This document shows positions 1-9,799 of a stretch of DNA of 20,838 bases, piece by piece (the stretch's first letter is position 1; each line of letters begins with the position of its first letter). Made by a program: the position numbers and the translations under genes. The DNA comes from Hyphomicrobiales bacterium (GTDB lineage Bacteria; Pseudomonadota; Alphaproteobacteria; Rhizobiales; JAJFHB01), in contig JAJFHB010000366.1 in the NCBI GenBank assembly GCA_021775795.1, positions 1-20,838 of the forward strand. Direction: 5' to 3'. The notes beneath the pieces are model-generated. The model had not been told where the DNA came from, did not search any database, and saw only the letters and a program-made list of their open reading frames with translations.

Positions 1-1803
<1,803 letters not shown>

Positions 1804-1982
1804 TGCGTGCCTGTTAAGGACCGCTTAAATGCCCTTGGCTAGAGTTTTGGTGAGTTGCCTGGTGTGGCGGCAATAGGGTCGCGCTGGGTATCAGGGGATC
1901 GCGCGTGATCTGCCCGCCTCCTCATCGCCACTATTAGGCTGTCACATTGCGCGCCTGACGGACAGAAGTACCAGCAACACCT

Positions 1983-4004
1983 ATGCCAAGAAAAAAGTCC
2001 AACCAGGACGCTAAGCGCGCTGACACTGTCAAACGCGGCAAACGCAACAGCGCCAAGGCGGATAAGCCCCGGCGCCGTTCCTGGATATTGCGCAGTCTTT
2101 ACTGGATGTCAGTGCTGTTCCTCTGGGGCGGCATAGTATCTGTGGGGCTCGGCGTTTATGTTGTGCTGAGCGTTCAGGCGCCAAATCTCTACCAGCTGCC
2201 CCAGCGTGAACGCGGCATTGTTGTCCTGGCCAATGATGGCGAAGTGCTCGCCCATCGCGGTATTTTTCAGGGCGATGAAGTGCGCATAGATCAACTTCCA
2301 GCATACGTACCGCAAGCCGTGATTGCCATTGAAGACCATCGTTTTCGCAGCCATTTCGGCGTTGACCCCATTGGCCTTGCCCGTGCTGTCTGGGTGAACC
2401 TTCAGGCCGGGCACATTGTGCAAGGGGGCAGCACGCTGACCCAGCAGCTTGCGAAGAACCTGTTTCTGGAACCGGAGCGGACCTTCAAACGCAAATTGCA
2501 GGAACTGGTCCTCGCCCTGTGGCTTGAATATCAATACACCAAGGATGAGATTCTGCAGCTCTATCTCAACCGGGTCTATTATGGCGGCGGGGCCTACGGT
2601 ATTGATGCGGCCGCCCAGCGTTTCTTCAGCAAACCTGCATCAGAAGTAAACCTGCCCGAAGCGGCAATGCTGGCAGGCGTATTGAAGGCACCTTCCCGTT
2701 ATGCGCCGACAAGCAACCGGGAGCTTGCAGAAGAGCGTGCCTTCCTCGTCCTCGACAGCATGGTGCGCGCGGAGTTCATCACCGCAGAAGAGGGTCAGCT
2801 TGCCGTCGATAATCCGGCCGGACTCACCCGCACGCCTTACGCTTCTTCGCGCCACTACGTCGTTGACTGGATCTCCGAGCTTGTGCCTTCGTTTGTCGCC
2901 GCCACCGAGGAAAATCTGATTGTCCACACGACGATCGATGCGGAAATGCAGGATAATGCGGAAGCCGTCCTGCGCGCCCGTATGGAGCAGGCAGAGACTG
3001 CCGGTTCCACACCTCAGGCCGCCCTCGTTTTGATGACACCATCCGGCGAAATTCGCGCCCTGATCGGTGGAACCTCGTACGCTGAGAGTCAGTTCAACCG
3101 TGCCGTCCAGGCGCGGCGGCAGCCCGGTTCTGCCTTCAAGCCTTTTGTCTACTTGACCGCTCTCGAAAATGGCCTGTCACCAGAAAGCGTGCGTATGGAT
3201 GAGCCCATAAGCGTTGGCAACTGGCAGCCCAGCAACTATGCAAACCGTTATCACGGGGCCGTCACCTTGCGCGATGCGCTGTCTTTGTCGCTCAACACGG
3301 TTGCCGCAAGCCTGACGGCAGAATTTGGGGCAAGTCAGGTGGTGGAACGGGCACAACGTCTCGGCATCCGCACGGAGTTACATACAAGCCCCTCGATCGC
3401 TCTGGGTACGGCGGAAGTCGGCCTCATTGAAATGGCCGGTGCCTTTTCCAGTTTTGCCAATGGCGGCACAGGCGTCCTGCCACACATCATCACACGCATC
3501 ACGACACTCACCGGCGAGGTCATCTATGAGCGTGATGGTTCCGGTCTCGGACAGGTCGTGTCGCCTCGTAATGTGCAGGCAATGAACGATATGCTCGCTA
3601 CCGTCATGAGCGATGGCACGGGTCGCCGCGCTGCACTGGACGACCATCCATCGGCGGGCAAGACCGGCACCACTCAGGACTTCCGGGATGCCTGGTTTGT
3701 TGGCTATACATCCGCACTTGTCGCCGCCGTTTGGACAGGTAATGACGATGGCAGTCCCATGCGCGAGATCACCGGCGGCAGCCTGCCGGCGGAAATCTGG
3801 CATGATCTGATGACCGAAGCCCATCGCGGCATTCCTCCAAGCGCGCTGCCCGGTGGAGACTACCAGGAAGAACCGCGCAGCATTGTTGATCTTCTCCGGG
3901 ATCTTTCCGTGGCGACGATCCAGGACCTTCTTAATCGCCAAAGCGATGTACCCGTCGATGACGACCGGTCGTTCATTGACGATATCACCGAAAATCCGCG
4001 CTAG
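1983..4004 (+). CDS. Class A penicillin-binding protein (PBP1A-type transglycosylase/transpeptidase)
   Basis: This bifunctional cell-wall synthase of 673 residues polymerises lipid II glycan strands and cross-links their peptides at the outer face of the inner membrane. A Lys/Arg-rich cytoplasmic start (1-36) precedes one membrane anchor (about 38-64). The GT51 domain shows the catalytic Glu117 in the EDHRF motif, GGSTLTQQLAKN (148-159) and the EILQLYLNRVYYG segment. The transpeptidase domain has Ser383 in SAFK (383-386), SLN (436-438) and KTG (560-562), so all catalytic motifs are intact. The linker between the two domains is short and leaves little room for the OB-fold insert of long PBP1A proteins; the protein is also shorter than the roughly 800-850 residues of E. 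coli MrcA. The ATG at 1983 has no strong Shine-Dalgarno sequence, but the basic N-terminus followed by an anchor is a normal start. The gene converges with the exporter gene at 4069. Confidence 0.95.
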   Translation: MPRKKSNQDAKRADTVKRGKRNSAKADKPRRRSWILRSLYWMSVLFLWGGIVSVGLGVYVVLSVQAPNLYQLPQRERGIVVLANDGEVLAHRGIFQGDEVRIDQLPAYVPQAVIAIEDHRFRSHFGVDPIGLARAVWVNLQAGHIVQGGSTLTQQLAKNLFLEPERTFKRKLQELVLALWLEYQYTKDEILQLYLNRVYYGGGAYGIDAAAQRFFSKPASEVNLPEAAMLAGVLKAPSRYAPTSNRELAEERAFLVLDSMVRAEFITAEEGQLAVDNPAGLTRTPYASSRHYVVDWISELVPSFVAATEENLIVHTTIDAEMQDNAEAVLRARMEQAETAGSTPQAALVLMTPSGEIRALIGGTSYAESQFNRAVQARRQPGSAFKPFVYLTALENGLSPESVRMDEPISVGNWQPSNYANRYHGAVTLRDALSLSLNTVAASLTAEFGASQVVERAQRLGIRTELHTSPSIALGTAEVGLIEMAGAFSSFANGGTGVLPHIITRITTLTGEVIYERDGSGLGQVVSPRNVQAMNDMLATVMSDGTGRRAALDDHPSAGKTGTTQDFRDAWFVGYTSALVAAVWTGNDDGSPMREITGGSLPAEIWHDLMTEAHRGIPPSALPGGDYQEEPRSIVDLLRDLSVATIQDLLNRQSDVPVDDDRSFIDDITENPR

Positions 4005-4006
4005 AT

Positions 4007-4024
4007 CGCTTCGTCTTTGAAGCG
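4007..4024 (+). terminator. Possible weak hairpin between convergent genes
   Basis: CGCTTC (4007-4012) and GAAGCG (4019-4024) pair perfectly around a 6-base loop, 3 bases after the penicillin-binding protein stop and about 45 bases from the opposing exporter stop. There is no T-run after the stem, so it is at best a weak terminator or a transcript end-stabilising stem. Confidence 0.25.
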
Positions 4025-4068
4025 GTGATTTGGCGCCGTTCAACCTTCCCAGGCCCTGTGTTGATATC

Positions 4069-5259
4069 TTACGCCTCTGCGTGCGCGTATATGCGTGAAC
4101 ATACGAATGCACAGCCCAGCCCCAGGCCCGCAATCACCAGCGCCAGCGGCATTGGGCCAGCGCCCAGATAATGCCCAACCCCAATACCGACGGCGGCCCC
4201 AAACGTCATTTGACAGGCCCCGAGCAGGGATGAGGCTGCACCAGCCCGTTTCGGGTGCGGGTTGAGAGCGCCTGCCATGCTCTGTGGAAGCGTCAGGCCG
4301 ACACCCGCCATATAGACGATCATCGGTCCAAGTATTTGCATGAAGTGCTGTGGTGTTGTGAGCACAAACCCCACCATCGCCATGCCGCCGGCAGCGAGCA
4401 GAAGGGAGCCGGCAAACAGTGTCTTGGGAATGCCCAGACGCATGGTCATGCGGGCGCCGGTAAGTGTACCGGCGATATAGCCGATAACGGCCGCTGCAAA
4501 GACCAGGCTGAACGCTCGTACGCTCAATCCGTAATGATCTTGAAACACGAAGGAGGAGGCGGAAATGAAGGCGAAGAGGCCGCCATAACTTGCAGCGGAA
4601 GTACCGACATAGCGGCGAAATTCGGCGTTTCGAATGAGAATGCCGAATGAGCCGAACAGGCTCGAGAATGTCAGAGGTTTGCTTTGCTCGCGCCTGGCGG
4701 TCTCCGGTAGTCCAAAGACAACGGCCACAATCGTCACCACGGCTAGGGCGGTCACCACTGTAAAATTTGCACGCCAGCCGACGAGTTCCTGCAGTACGCC
4801 TCCGAGCACCGGTGCAATAGCAGGCACGGCCCCCATGAATGCCGCCATCATGGACAGCATTCTGGCTGCATCGGCGCCCTCATGCAGGTCTCTGACCACG
4901 GCGCGGGCCAGAACAACGCCGGCGCAAGCGCCTATGGCCTGACAGAAGCGTGCAGCAATCAGGAGTTCAATGGACGGCGCCACCGCACAAAGCGCACTCG
5001 CCACGCCGAATATGACAAGCCCGGTGAGCATCACCGGTTTGCGGCCATAACGGTCAGACAGGGGGCCATAGACAATCTGGCCGAGAGCAAAGCCAATGAG
5101 AAAAACACTTAACGTCAGTTGAGCCCCTGCATCGGTCGTTCCGAAATCATCTGCAATCCACGGCAGCGATGGCAGATACATGTCTGTCGAAAGCGGCCCC
5201 AACGCTGTAAGTCCTGCAAGCAGCAGGGTCAGGGGCAACGTATTGGGGCGCAGATGCAT
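4069..5259 (-). CDS. MFS drug exporter, Bcr/CflA family
   Basis: A 396-residue major facilitator superfamily protein with about twelve hydrophobic segments, expected to act as a proton-coupled inner-membrane exporter. DMYLPSLP (26-33) at the end of the first helix is characteristic of the Bcr/CflA branch (bicyclomycin and chloramphenicol resistance proteins). MFS motif A, GQIVYGPLSDRYGRKP (60-75), lies between helices 2 and 3. The substrate cannot be told from sequence. I chose the ATG at 5257-5259 because the family begins just before helix 1. The frame stays open upstream to a GTG at 5343, but that start would add 28 polar residues and overlap the metallopeptidase gene. With the chosen start the two genes are 29 bases apart on the same strand and are probably co-transcribed. 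No good Shine-Dalgarno sequence is visible at either start. Confidence 0.9.
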   Translation of the reverse strand: MHLRPNTLPLTLLLAGLTALGPLSTDMYLPSLPWIADDFGTTDAGAQLTLSVFLIGFALGQIVYGPLSDRYGRKPVMLTGLVIFGVASALCAVAPSIELLIAARFCQAIGACAGVVLARAVVRDLHEGADAARMLSMMAAFMGAVPAIAPVLGGVLQELVGWRANFTVVTALAVVTIVAVVFGLPETARREQSKPLTFSSLFGSFGILIRNAEFRRYVGTSAASYGGLFAFISASSFVFQDHYGLSVRAFSLVFAAAVIGYIAGTLTGARMTMRLGIPKTLFAGSLLLAAGGMAMVGFVLTTPQHFMQILGPMIVYMAGVGLTLPQSMAGALNPHPKRAGAASSLLGACQMTFGAAVGIGVGHYLGAGPMPLALVIAGLGLGCAFVCSRIYAHAEA

Positions 5260-5288
5260 GGTGCTGGAACCGTCGTTCTCAAAAGTTT

Positions 5289-6062
5289 CTAAGCAACCGC
5301 GCCGCCGTAGCGGTGCAGGCGGCTGCCATTCTTTCTGAGCCACTGACGGGATGATTTCATATCGGGAAATGCGGTCTCGACGAGACGCCAGAAGCGGTCG
5401 GAATGGTTCATTTCGGCAAGATGTGCCACTTCATGCGCCGCCACATAGTCGAGGACAGGATAGGGTGCCATGATGAGCCGCCAGGAAAAGGACAGCGTGC
5501 CCCGCGAAGAACAAGACCCCCAGCGTGAGCTTTGATCGCGCACCGTAAGCTTCGAGTATTTCAATCCAAGAGTTTCTGCATGTCTGGCGCAGCACATTGC
5601 AAGCGCCTTGCGTGCTTCGCGCTTCATCCAGTCATTGATCCGCCGCTCTATGTGTTCCGGTGCACCGCTTACTTCAATGATGCATTGTCCGTCAGTATCA
5701 ACAGTATTTCTCACAGCGCCGCGCAACTTCCCATCGTGAACAATTTCATGAAGCTCATCCAGAAAGGGAACTGTTGACCCGGTCGCAAAAGGCACTGCCT
5801 CGGGCATGGTTTTGAGCTGAGCTTTTATCCAGCCTTCATGTGCTTGAACAAATGCCAATGCCTGCGCATCGCCGACACCTGGCGGCAACGTAACGCTAAC
5901 GCCCACGCCCTTCTTAAGCATTCTCATCACAAGGCGTCGGGCCTGGGCATTGCGGCGAAACTCGACAACGACGCTGCGGCCATCAATTTCCAGAGTTTGA
6001 GGCGCCGGAACAAGCCGTGGCTTTGTGGACAAGGAATAGGCGTTTTGCAGGAGGTTGCGCAT
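5289..6062 (-). CDS. YgjP-type zinc metallopeptidase (M48/DUF45 family)
   Basis: A 257-residue protein with the DUF45/WLM-like metallopeptidase signature. HEVAH (210-214) is the HExxH zinc motif with catalytic Glu211, and His220 in the following MNHSDRFW segment is the expected third ligand. The RWGSCSS motif (180-186) upstream is typical of the YgjP group. There is no signal peptide or membrane segment, so it should be cytosolic; the physiological substrate of this family is not established. The start is uncertain. An in-frame GTG at 6137 would add 25 residues (282 in all), but those residues do not resemble the family and neither start has a clear Shine-Dalgarno sequence, so I prefer the ATG at 6062. 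The stop is 29 bases before the exporter start, which suggests a two-gene transcript. Confidence 0.85.
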   Translation of the reverse strand: MRNLLQNAYSLSTKPRLVPAPQTLEIDGRSVVVEFRRNAQARRLVMRMLKKGVGVSVTLPPGVGDAQALAFVQAHEGWIKAQLKTMPEAVPFATGSTVPFLDELHEIVHDGKLRGAVRNTVDTDGQCIIEVSGAPEHIERRINDWMKREARKALAMCCARHAETLGLKYSKLTVRDQSSRWGSCSSRGTLSFSWRLIMAPYPVLDYVAAHEVAHLAEMNHSDRFWRLVETAFPDMKSSRQWLRKNGSRLHRYGGAVA

Positions 6063-6200
6063 GAAACGATCGAATGTGGGCGAAAGGCCTGAGAGGCCGC
6101 GTGCCGAATCATATCGGCCATCGCCTTCACCATGCACCAGTGCAAGAATTCAGGCCAGTAATGTGTGTGCCGCCGGCGGCCTCAACGGCTCTGGGAGTGT

Positions 6201-7427
6201 CTAGATCGAGCGCACAAACGTCCCGATCCGCGGGGCAATTTCCGAGCGGAACCGCGATCCATTGAAGACGCCATAATGCCCGACGCCTTCCTGCAGATAA
6301 TGCTCCCGCTTCTTGTCGGAAATGGATGAACAAAGACCGTGGGCCGCCTCCGTCTGACCGACGCCGGAGATATCATCCAGCTCCCCTTCAATCGTCATCA
6401 GGCCACACTTGATCAGGCTGAGGTCGACGGGCATTCCCCGGTGCACCATGGTGCCTTCGGGCAGTTGGTGTTCGACAAAAACGGTCTTGACGGTCTGCAG
6501 GAAAAACTCCGCAGTCATGTCCATGACCGACAGATACTCGTCATAAAAATCCTTGTGCTTCTCAGCGGAATCGCCGTCACCCACCACCAGATGATTGAAG
6601 AGGTCGTGGTGCGCGCTCATATGCCGGTCGAGGTTCATGGTCATGAACCCGGTAAGTTGCAGAAAGCCCGGATAAACCGCGCGTCCCATTCCCGGGTTGG
6701 GAAAGGGCACAGGGTGAATAACATTTCGTCTGAACCAGTCATTGCCGCGCTCTTCCGCGAGGGTATTTACAACCGTCGGGTTTTGCCGGGTGTCAATCGG
6801 ACCACCCATCAATATCATCGACGCTGGCGTGCAGGCATCTCCACGGGCTGACATCAAGGCTGTTGCTGCCAGAACCGGAACAGAAGGCTGGCACACCGCC
6901 ATCACATGAGTGTCCGGCCCCAGAAAATGCAATATGTTGCAGACGTACTCGATGTAATCATCAAGATCGAAAGCACCCAGGCTGAGCGGAACCTGCCTGG
7001 CATCTATCCAGTCGGTGACATAGACGTCATGTTCCTGAACCATTGTCTGCACCGTGCCACGCAATAATGTTGCGTGATGCCCGGACATAGGGGCCACAAT
7101 CAACAGTTTCGGCCGTGGTTTTTTTGCCGCCGATTTGGGCAATGTGACATCGAAATGGAGCAGGTTACAAAAGGGTCGCTGCCAGGCTGTGCGCTGCAAA
7201 ACAGCTGCTGTCTTTCCATCGATTTCAACTTCATCGATGTCAAACGCAGGCTTCTCATAGCGCCGTGTTACGCGTTCAAAAACCTCGAAACTTGCCGCCA
7301 TATTGCGGCCGAGGGCTGTTTGAGACAAAGGATTGAAAGGATTGCGAAAATAAATCTGACCGAAGTCAGCCGCAGCACGCGCAGGAGCAAGTGCTGCCTG
7401 ATTCCATTCGAACATTTTATAGAGCAT
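6201..7427 (-). CDS. phaZ: Intracellular polyhydroxybutyrate depolymerase PhaZ
   Basis: A 408-residue cytosolic depolymerase that mobilises native PHB storage granules. It matches the PhaZ1 type of Ralstonia eutropha, which uses a cysteine nucleophile rather than a lipase-box serine. Cys179 lies in CQPSVP (179-184), an Asp is at 351 (GELDD) and His384 is in GVGHYG. These sit exactly four residues before the Cys183/Asp355/His388 triad of the Ralstonia enzyme, so the active site looks intact. There is no signal peptide. The start is the ATG at 7425-7427, with a GAGG Shine-Dalgarno sequence about 6 bases upstream (CGAGGC on the - strand); the frame runs upstream without family similarity. The gene stands alone between the metallopeptidase and senC, with its own promoter region that includes a marked inverted repeat. 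No PHB synthase or phasin gene is in the window. Confidence 0.95.
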   Translation of the reverse strand: MLYKMFEWNQAALAPARAAADFGQIYFRNPFNPLSQTALGRNMAASFEVFERVTRRYEKPAFDIDEVEIDGKTAAVLQRTAWQRPFCNLLHFDVTLPKSAAKKPRPKLLIVAPMSGHHATLLRGTVQTMVQEHDVYVTDWIDARQVPLSLGAFDLDDYIEYVCNILHFLGPDTHVMAVCQPSVPVLAATALMSARGDACTPASMILMGGPIDTRQNPTVVNTLAEERGNDWFRRNVIHPVPFPNPGMGRAVYPGFLQLTGFMTMNLDRHMSAHHDLFNHLVVGDGDSAEKHKDFYDEYLSVMDMTAEFFLQTVKTVFVEHQLPEGTMVHRGMPVDLSLIKCGLMTIEGELDDISGVGQTEAAHGLCSSISDKKREHYLQEGVGHYGVFNGSRFRSEIAPRIGTFVRSI

Positions 7428-7470
7428 AAAGCCTCGTATCCCCAGCTTGCCTGATATCTCAGTGCCCCTT

Positions 7471-7511
7471 TTGCACTGCACAATAGTATCAGTTGTCATT
7501 GTGCAGGGCAA
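7471..7511. promoter_or_regulatory. Inverted repeat upstream of phaZ, candidate operator
   Basis: TTGCACTGCACAAT (7471-7484) and ATTGTGCAGGGCAA (7498-7511) are reverse complements at 13 of 14 positions, separated by 13 bases. The nearer arm is 43 bases upstream of the phaZ start codon, a position suited to control of its promoter. Each arm holds TGC/GCA-rich sequence. From general knowledge, PhaR-type PHB regulators recognise TGC/GCA-rich sites, so a PhaR operator is a reasonable guess, but the published spacing (CTGC with a 3-4 base gap to GCAG) is not met. Confidence 0.5.
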
Positions 7512-7527
7512 CGGATGCTTGTGTGTG

Positions 7528-7552
7528 TACCAATAGGATTTTGGTATTGGTA
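7528..7552. repeat. Perfect 8-bp inverted repeat between senC and phaZ
   Basis: TACCAATA (7528-7535) and TATTGGTA (7545-7552) are perfect reverse complements around a 9-base loop, about 40 bases past the senC stop on the same strand. It could be a transcript-end hairpin of senC (no T-run follows) or a second protein-binding dyad ahead of phaZ. Confidence 0.4.
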
Positions 7553-7591
7553 AAGGGCCGGCCGGTGATCATCACAGAAGAGATTTCTGGC

Positions 7592-8203
7592 TCACAGGTG
7601 GGCAGCGATGTCCAGTGCCAGTTGTTCGGGATCTGTGGTGTAGGAAAAATGTTTTACAAACTTTCCATCCGCTCCCATCAGGTAAAAGATACTTGAGTGA
7701 TCCATCAGATAATCGTCCTCTGACTCACCGTCTACTTTGCCGTAATAGACCCTGTACGTCCGTGCAATATCTGCGATCTCTTCATCCGTACCGGTCAATC
7801 CGATGAAATCATCGCCGAAATACCCGACATACTCCGCCATCTGTTCCACTGTGTCCCGCGCCGGATCTATGGTGACGAAAACAGGCTGAATGACATCAGC
7901 CTCTTCCCCCATTTCCTCCAGTGCAACCGCCAGCACCTGCAGGGAGGTCGGACAGACATCGGGGCAGAATGTATAGCCAAAGTAAAGCATCATCGGGCGC
8001 CCCAGGAAATCATCCTGTGTGACGCGGGCGCCGGTATGGTCGGTCAGACTGAAAGGCCCACCAACAAGCGCTTCCCCTGACGTGCGAATTCCATCAGAAG
8101 ACGATAAGCTGCCGCTCCGCATCCAGAGGGTTGAGGCTCCCGCCAAAACGCCAAGCGCGACAATCGTGCAAGTTAGGAATATTATGATCTGTCTCTTCGA
8201 CAT
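7592..8203 (-). CDS. senC: SCO1/SenC-family copper chaperone
   Basis: A 203-residue membrane-anchored thioredoxin-fold protein that helps insert copper into the CuA centre of cytochrome oxidases, or acts as a redox partner there. An N-terminal hydrophobic anchor (about 7-25) places the domain in the periplasm. The copper ligands are Cys80 and Cys84 in the CxxxC motif (CPDVC) and His169 in DHSS. FGYTFCPDVCP is the family signature. I start at the ATG at 8201-8203; an upstream GTG would add 26 unrelated residues and run into the divergent regB. The gene is divergent from regB with 76 bases between start codons. This pairing of senC with regB/regA is classic in alphaproteobacteria and suggests control by RegA. 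The phaZ gene lies downstream on the same strand after 164 bases. Confidence 0.95.
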   Translation of the reverse strand: MSKRQIIIFLTCTIVALGVLAGASTLWMRSGSLSSSDGIRTSGEALVGGPFSLTDHTGARVTQDDFLGRPMMLYFGYTFCPDVCPTSLQVLAVALEEMGEEADVIQPVFVTIDPARDTVEQMAEYVGYFGDDFIGLTGTDEEIADIARTYRVYYGKVDGESEDDYLMDHSSIFYLMGADGKFVKHFSYTTDPEQLALDIAAHL

Positions 8204-8218
8204 GGCTACTAAATGCGC

Positions 8219-8234
8219 GGTTGCCGTGGCAACC
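8219..8234. promoter_or_regulatory. Perfect 7-bp dyad in the senC-regB divergent promoter region
   Basis: GGTTGCC (8219-8225) and GGCAACC (8228-8234) are perfect reverse complements with 2 bases between. The dyad lies 15 bases upstream of the senC ATG and 45 bases upstream of the regB ATG. Next to it TGACGC occurs twice (8241-8246, 8249-8254), followed by GCGAC (8256-8260); these resemble GCGRC/GNCGC half-sites of RegA/PrrA. Function is inferred only. Confidence 0.4.
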
Positions 8235-8279
8235 ACAAGCTGACGCCATGACGCAGCGACAGTGCTGGGGAATGAGGAC

Positions 8280-9680
8280 ATGAAGGCAGCAACAGTGGGC
8301 CGGGAACTGACTGCAGCAACGGCCGACCGGCCACTGCAGTCTCCTTATATAGGGCCGAAGAGCAATCGCCTGCGACTGCAGACACTCGTCCGCCTCAGAT
8401 GGCTTGCCGTGGCAGGTCAGGCCATCGCGGTCATCTCCGTACATTTTGGACTTGGCTTTCCACTGCCTCTGGGCTTGTGCCTTGCAGCGATCGCCGCCTC
8501 TGCGTGGTTGAACATTTACTTGAGCATTCGCTACCGGGCGAACTTGAGAATGCGAAACCGCTATGCAGCCATGCTGCTCGCTTATGACATTTTGCAGCTG
8601 GCGGTGTTGTTGTATCTGACCGGCGGTCTGCAAAACCCGTTTTCGTTTCTGTTTCTAGTGCCCGCCACCGTTTCGGCGTCCACATTGCCGATGAAATACA
8701 CAATCCCCCTCGTTGCCCTGACGCTTGCGGTTGCCACAATTCTTGCCTTTGGCCATCTGCCGCTGCCTTGGACACCTGAGGAGCCGTTTAATCTGTCAGT
8801 TACCTATACGGGCGGAATCTGGGCAGCGCTGGTGTGCGGTCTGTGTTTTCTGGGCATGTATGTTTGGCGCATATCTGAAGAAACCAAACGCATGTCGGAG
8901 GCTCTTGCTGCGACGGAAATGGTGCTTGCCCGGGAACAACAGCTTTCCGCTCTTGATGGTCTTGCCGCGGCGGCAGCGCATGAACTGGGTACGCCGCTTG
9001 CCACCATGGCGTTGGTCGCACGGGAACTCAAACGTGACCTCGGCGATGATCCAACTCATGGTGAAGATCTGGACCTGCTTATAAGCCAGGCAAACCGCTG
9101 CCGTGAAATCCTCTCGACGCTGACGTTGCGGGATGATCCCGAAGACAAGGTATTCGGTCGGATGAAACTTTCCGTCATGCTTGAGGAAATTGCCGATCCG
9201 CTAAGGGGCGGAGATACAGCGATCGCCATTTCTGCCGATTTCGAGGAGGCGGCCCTGGATGAGGGCCGCAGCGAGCCCATGGTGGAGCGTAATCCTGGCG
9301 TTCTTTATGGCATAACCAACCTGGTCGACAATGCCATCGACTTTGCAGGCAATGCGGTCAACATAGCTGCCCGTTGGGATCACGACACAGTTTCAATCAC
9401 AATTGTCGATGATGGGCCGGGCTTTGCGCAGGAAGTTATCGACAAGCTGGGCGAACCTTATGTCACCACGCGTTCAGGACATTGGATGTCCGAGATTGCA
9501 GCAGACGGCGAGCATGAGGGTATGGGTCTGGGTTTTTTCATCGCCAAAACCTTGCTGGAACGCTCCGGTGCCGTGGTCGCCATGGCCAATCGTACGCATC
9601 CAGACCATGGCGCAATTGTTCGTATTGTCTGGCCGCGTGACGACATTGATGCAGAACGCAGAAGAGGCAGCCCTACTTAA
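8280..9680 (+). CDS. regB: Redox-sensing histidine kinase RegB/PrrB/ActS
   Basis: A 466-residue inner-membrane sensor kinase with about six hydrophobic segments (about 40-195). It phosphorylates RegA when the respiratory chain is reduced. The quinone-sensing motif GGLQNPF (115-121) is complete. The H-box AAAHELGTPLAT carries phospho-acceptor His234, and Cys274 in NRCREIL sits exactly 40 residues later, as do His225 and Cys265 in Rhodobacter RegB; that cysteine is the redox switch. The N-box around 347-353, DDGPGF (377-382) and GMGLGFF (414-420) complete the ATP-binding domain. I chose the ATG at 8280 because GGGGA (8267-8271) sits 8 bases upstream; the GTG at 8262 lacks a ribosome site. The gene is divergent from senC and followed by regA after 119 bases. 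All signal-sensing residues are present, so it should be functional. Confidence 0.96.
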   Translation: MKAATVGRELTAATADRPLQSPYIGPKSNRLRLQTLVRLRWLAVAGQAIAVISVHFGLGFPLPLGLCLAAIAASAWLNIYLSIRYRANLRMRNRYAAMLLAYDILQLAVLLYLTGGLQNPFSFLFLVPATVSASTLPMKYTIPLVALTLAVATILAFGHLPLPWTPEEPFNLSVTYTGGIWAALVCGLCFLGMYVWRISEETKRMSEALAATEMVLAREQQLSALDGLAAAAAHELGTPLATMALVARELKRDLGDDPTHGEDLDLLISQANRCREILSTLTLRDDPEDKVFGRMKLSVMLEEIADPLRGGDTAIAISADFEEAALDEGRSEPMVERNPGVLYGITNLVDNAIDFAGNAVNIAARWDHDTVSITIVDDGPGFAQEVIDKLGEPYVTTRSGHWMSEIAADGEHEGMGLGFFIAKTLLERSGAVVAMANRTHPDHGAIVRIVWPRDDIDAERRRGSPT

Positions 9681-9738
9681 GTCAGACATAGGCTGATGCA
9701 AGGTGGGTTGCCTAGGTCGACAATTCGGGCCTATATCA

Positions 9739-9753
9739 TTGCGAAAACCGCAA
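9739..9753. promoter_or_regulatory. Small dyad upstream of regA
   Basis: TTGCG (9739-9743) and CGCAA (9749-9753) are perfect reverse complements with 5 bases between, 46 bases before the regA start. The halves recall the TGCG...CGCA pattern of RegA/PrrA sites, so autoregulation is possible. The arms are short and could arise by chance. Confidence 0.25.
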
Positions 9754-9799
9754 CTTAGAGCCCGCAGTAGGCGGTAATCTGTGCACTAAGGAACATCAA

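Noticed and set aside
1804..1982. gyrB-PBP intergenic region inspected for a tRNA, small RNA or terminator
   Set aside because: No cloverleaf, strong stem with T-run or coding frame with a ribosome site could be found.
3378..4133. A 251-residue open frame on the - strand across the penicillin-binding protein end
   Set aside because: It overlaps two confident genes and shows no recognisable domain or ribosome site.
6169..6180. Palindrome GCCGCCGGCGGC about 20 bases past the phaZ stop, considered as a terminator
   Set aside because: It has no loop beyond four bases and no T-run, and such GC-rich palindromes are common in this base composition.
8248..8283. An 11-codon reading frame whose TGA overlaps the regB ATG (possible leader peptide)
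   Set aside because: No Shine-Dalgarno sequence precedes it and the overlap can arise by chance; no attenuator-like stem was seen.
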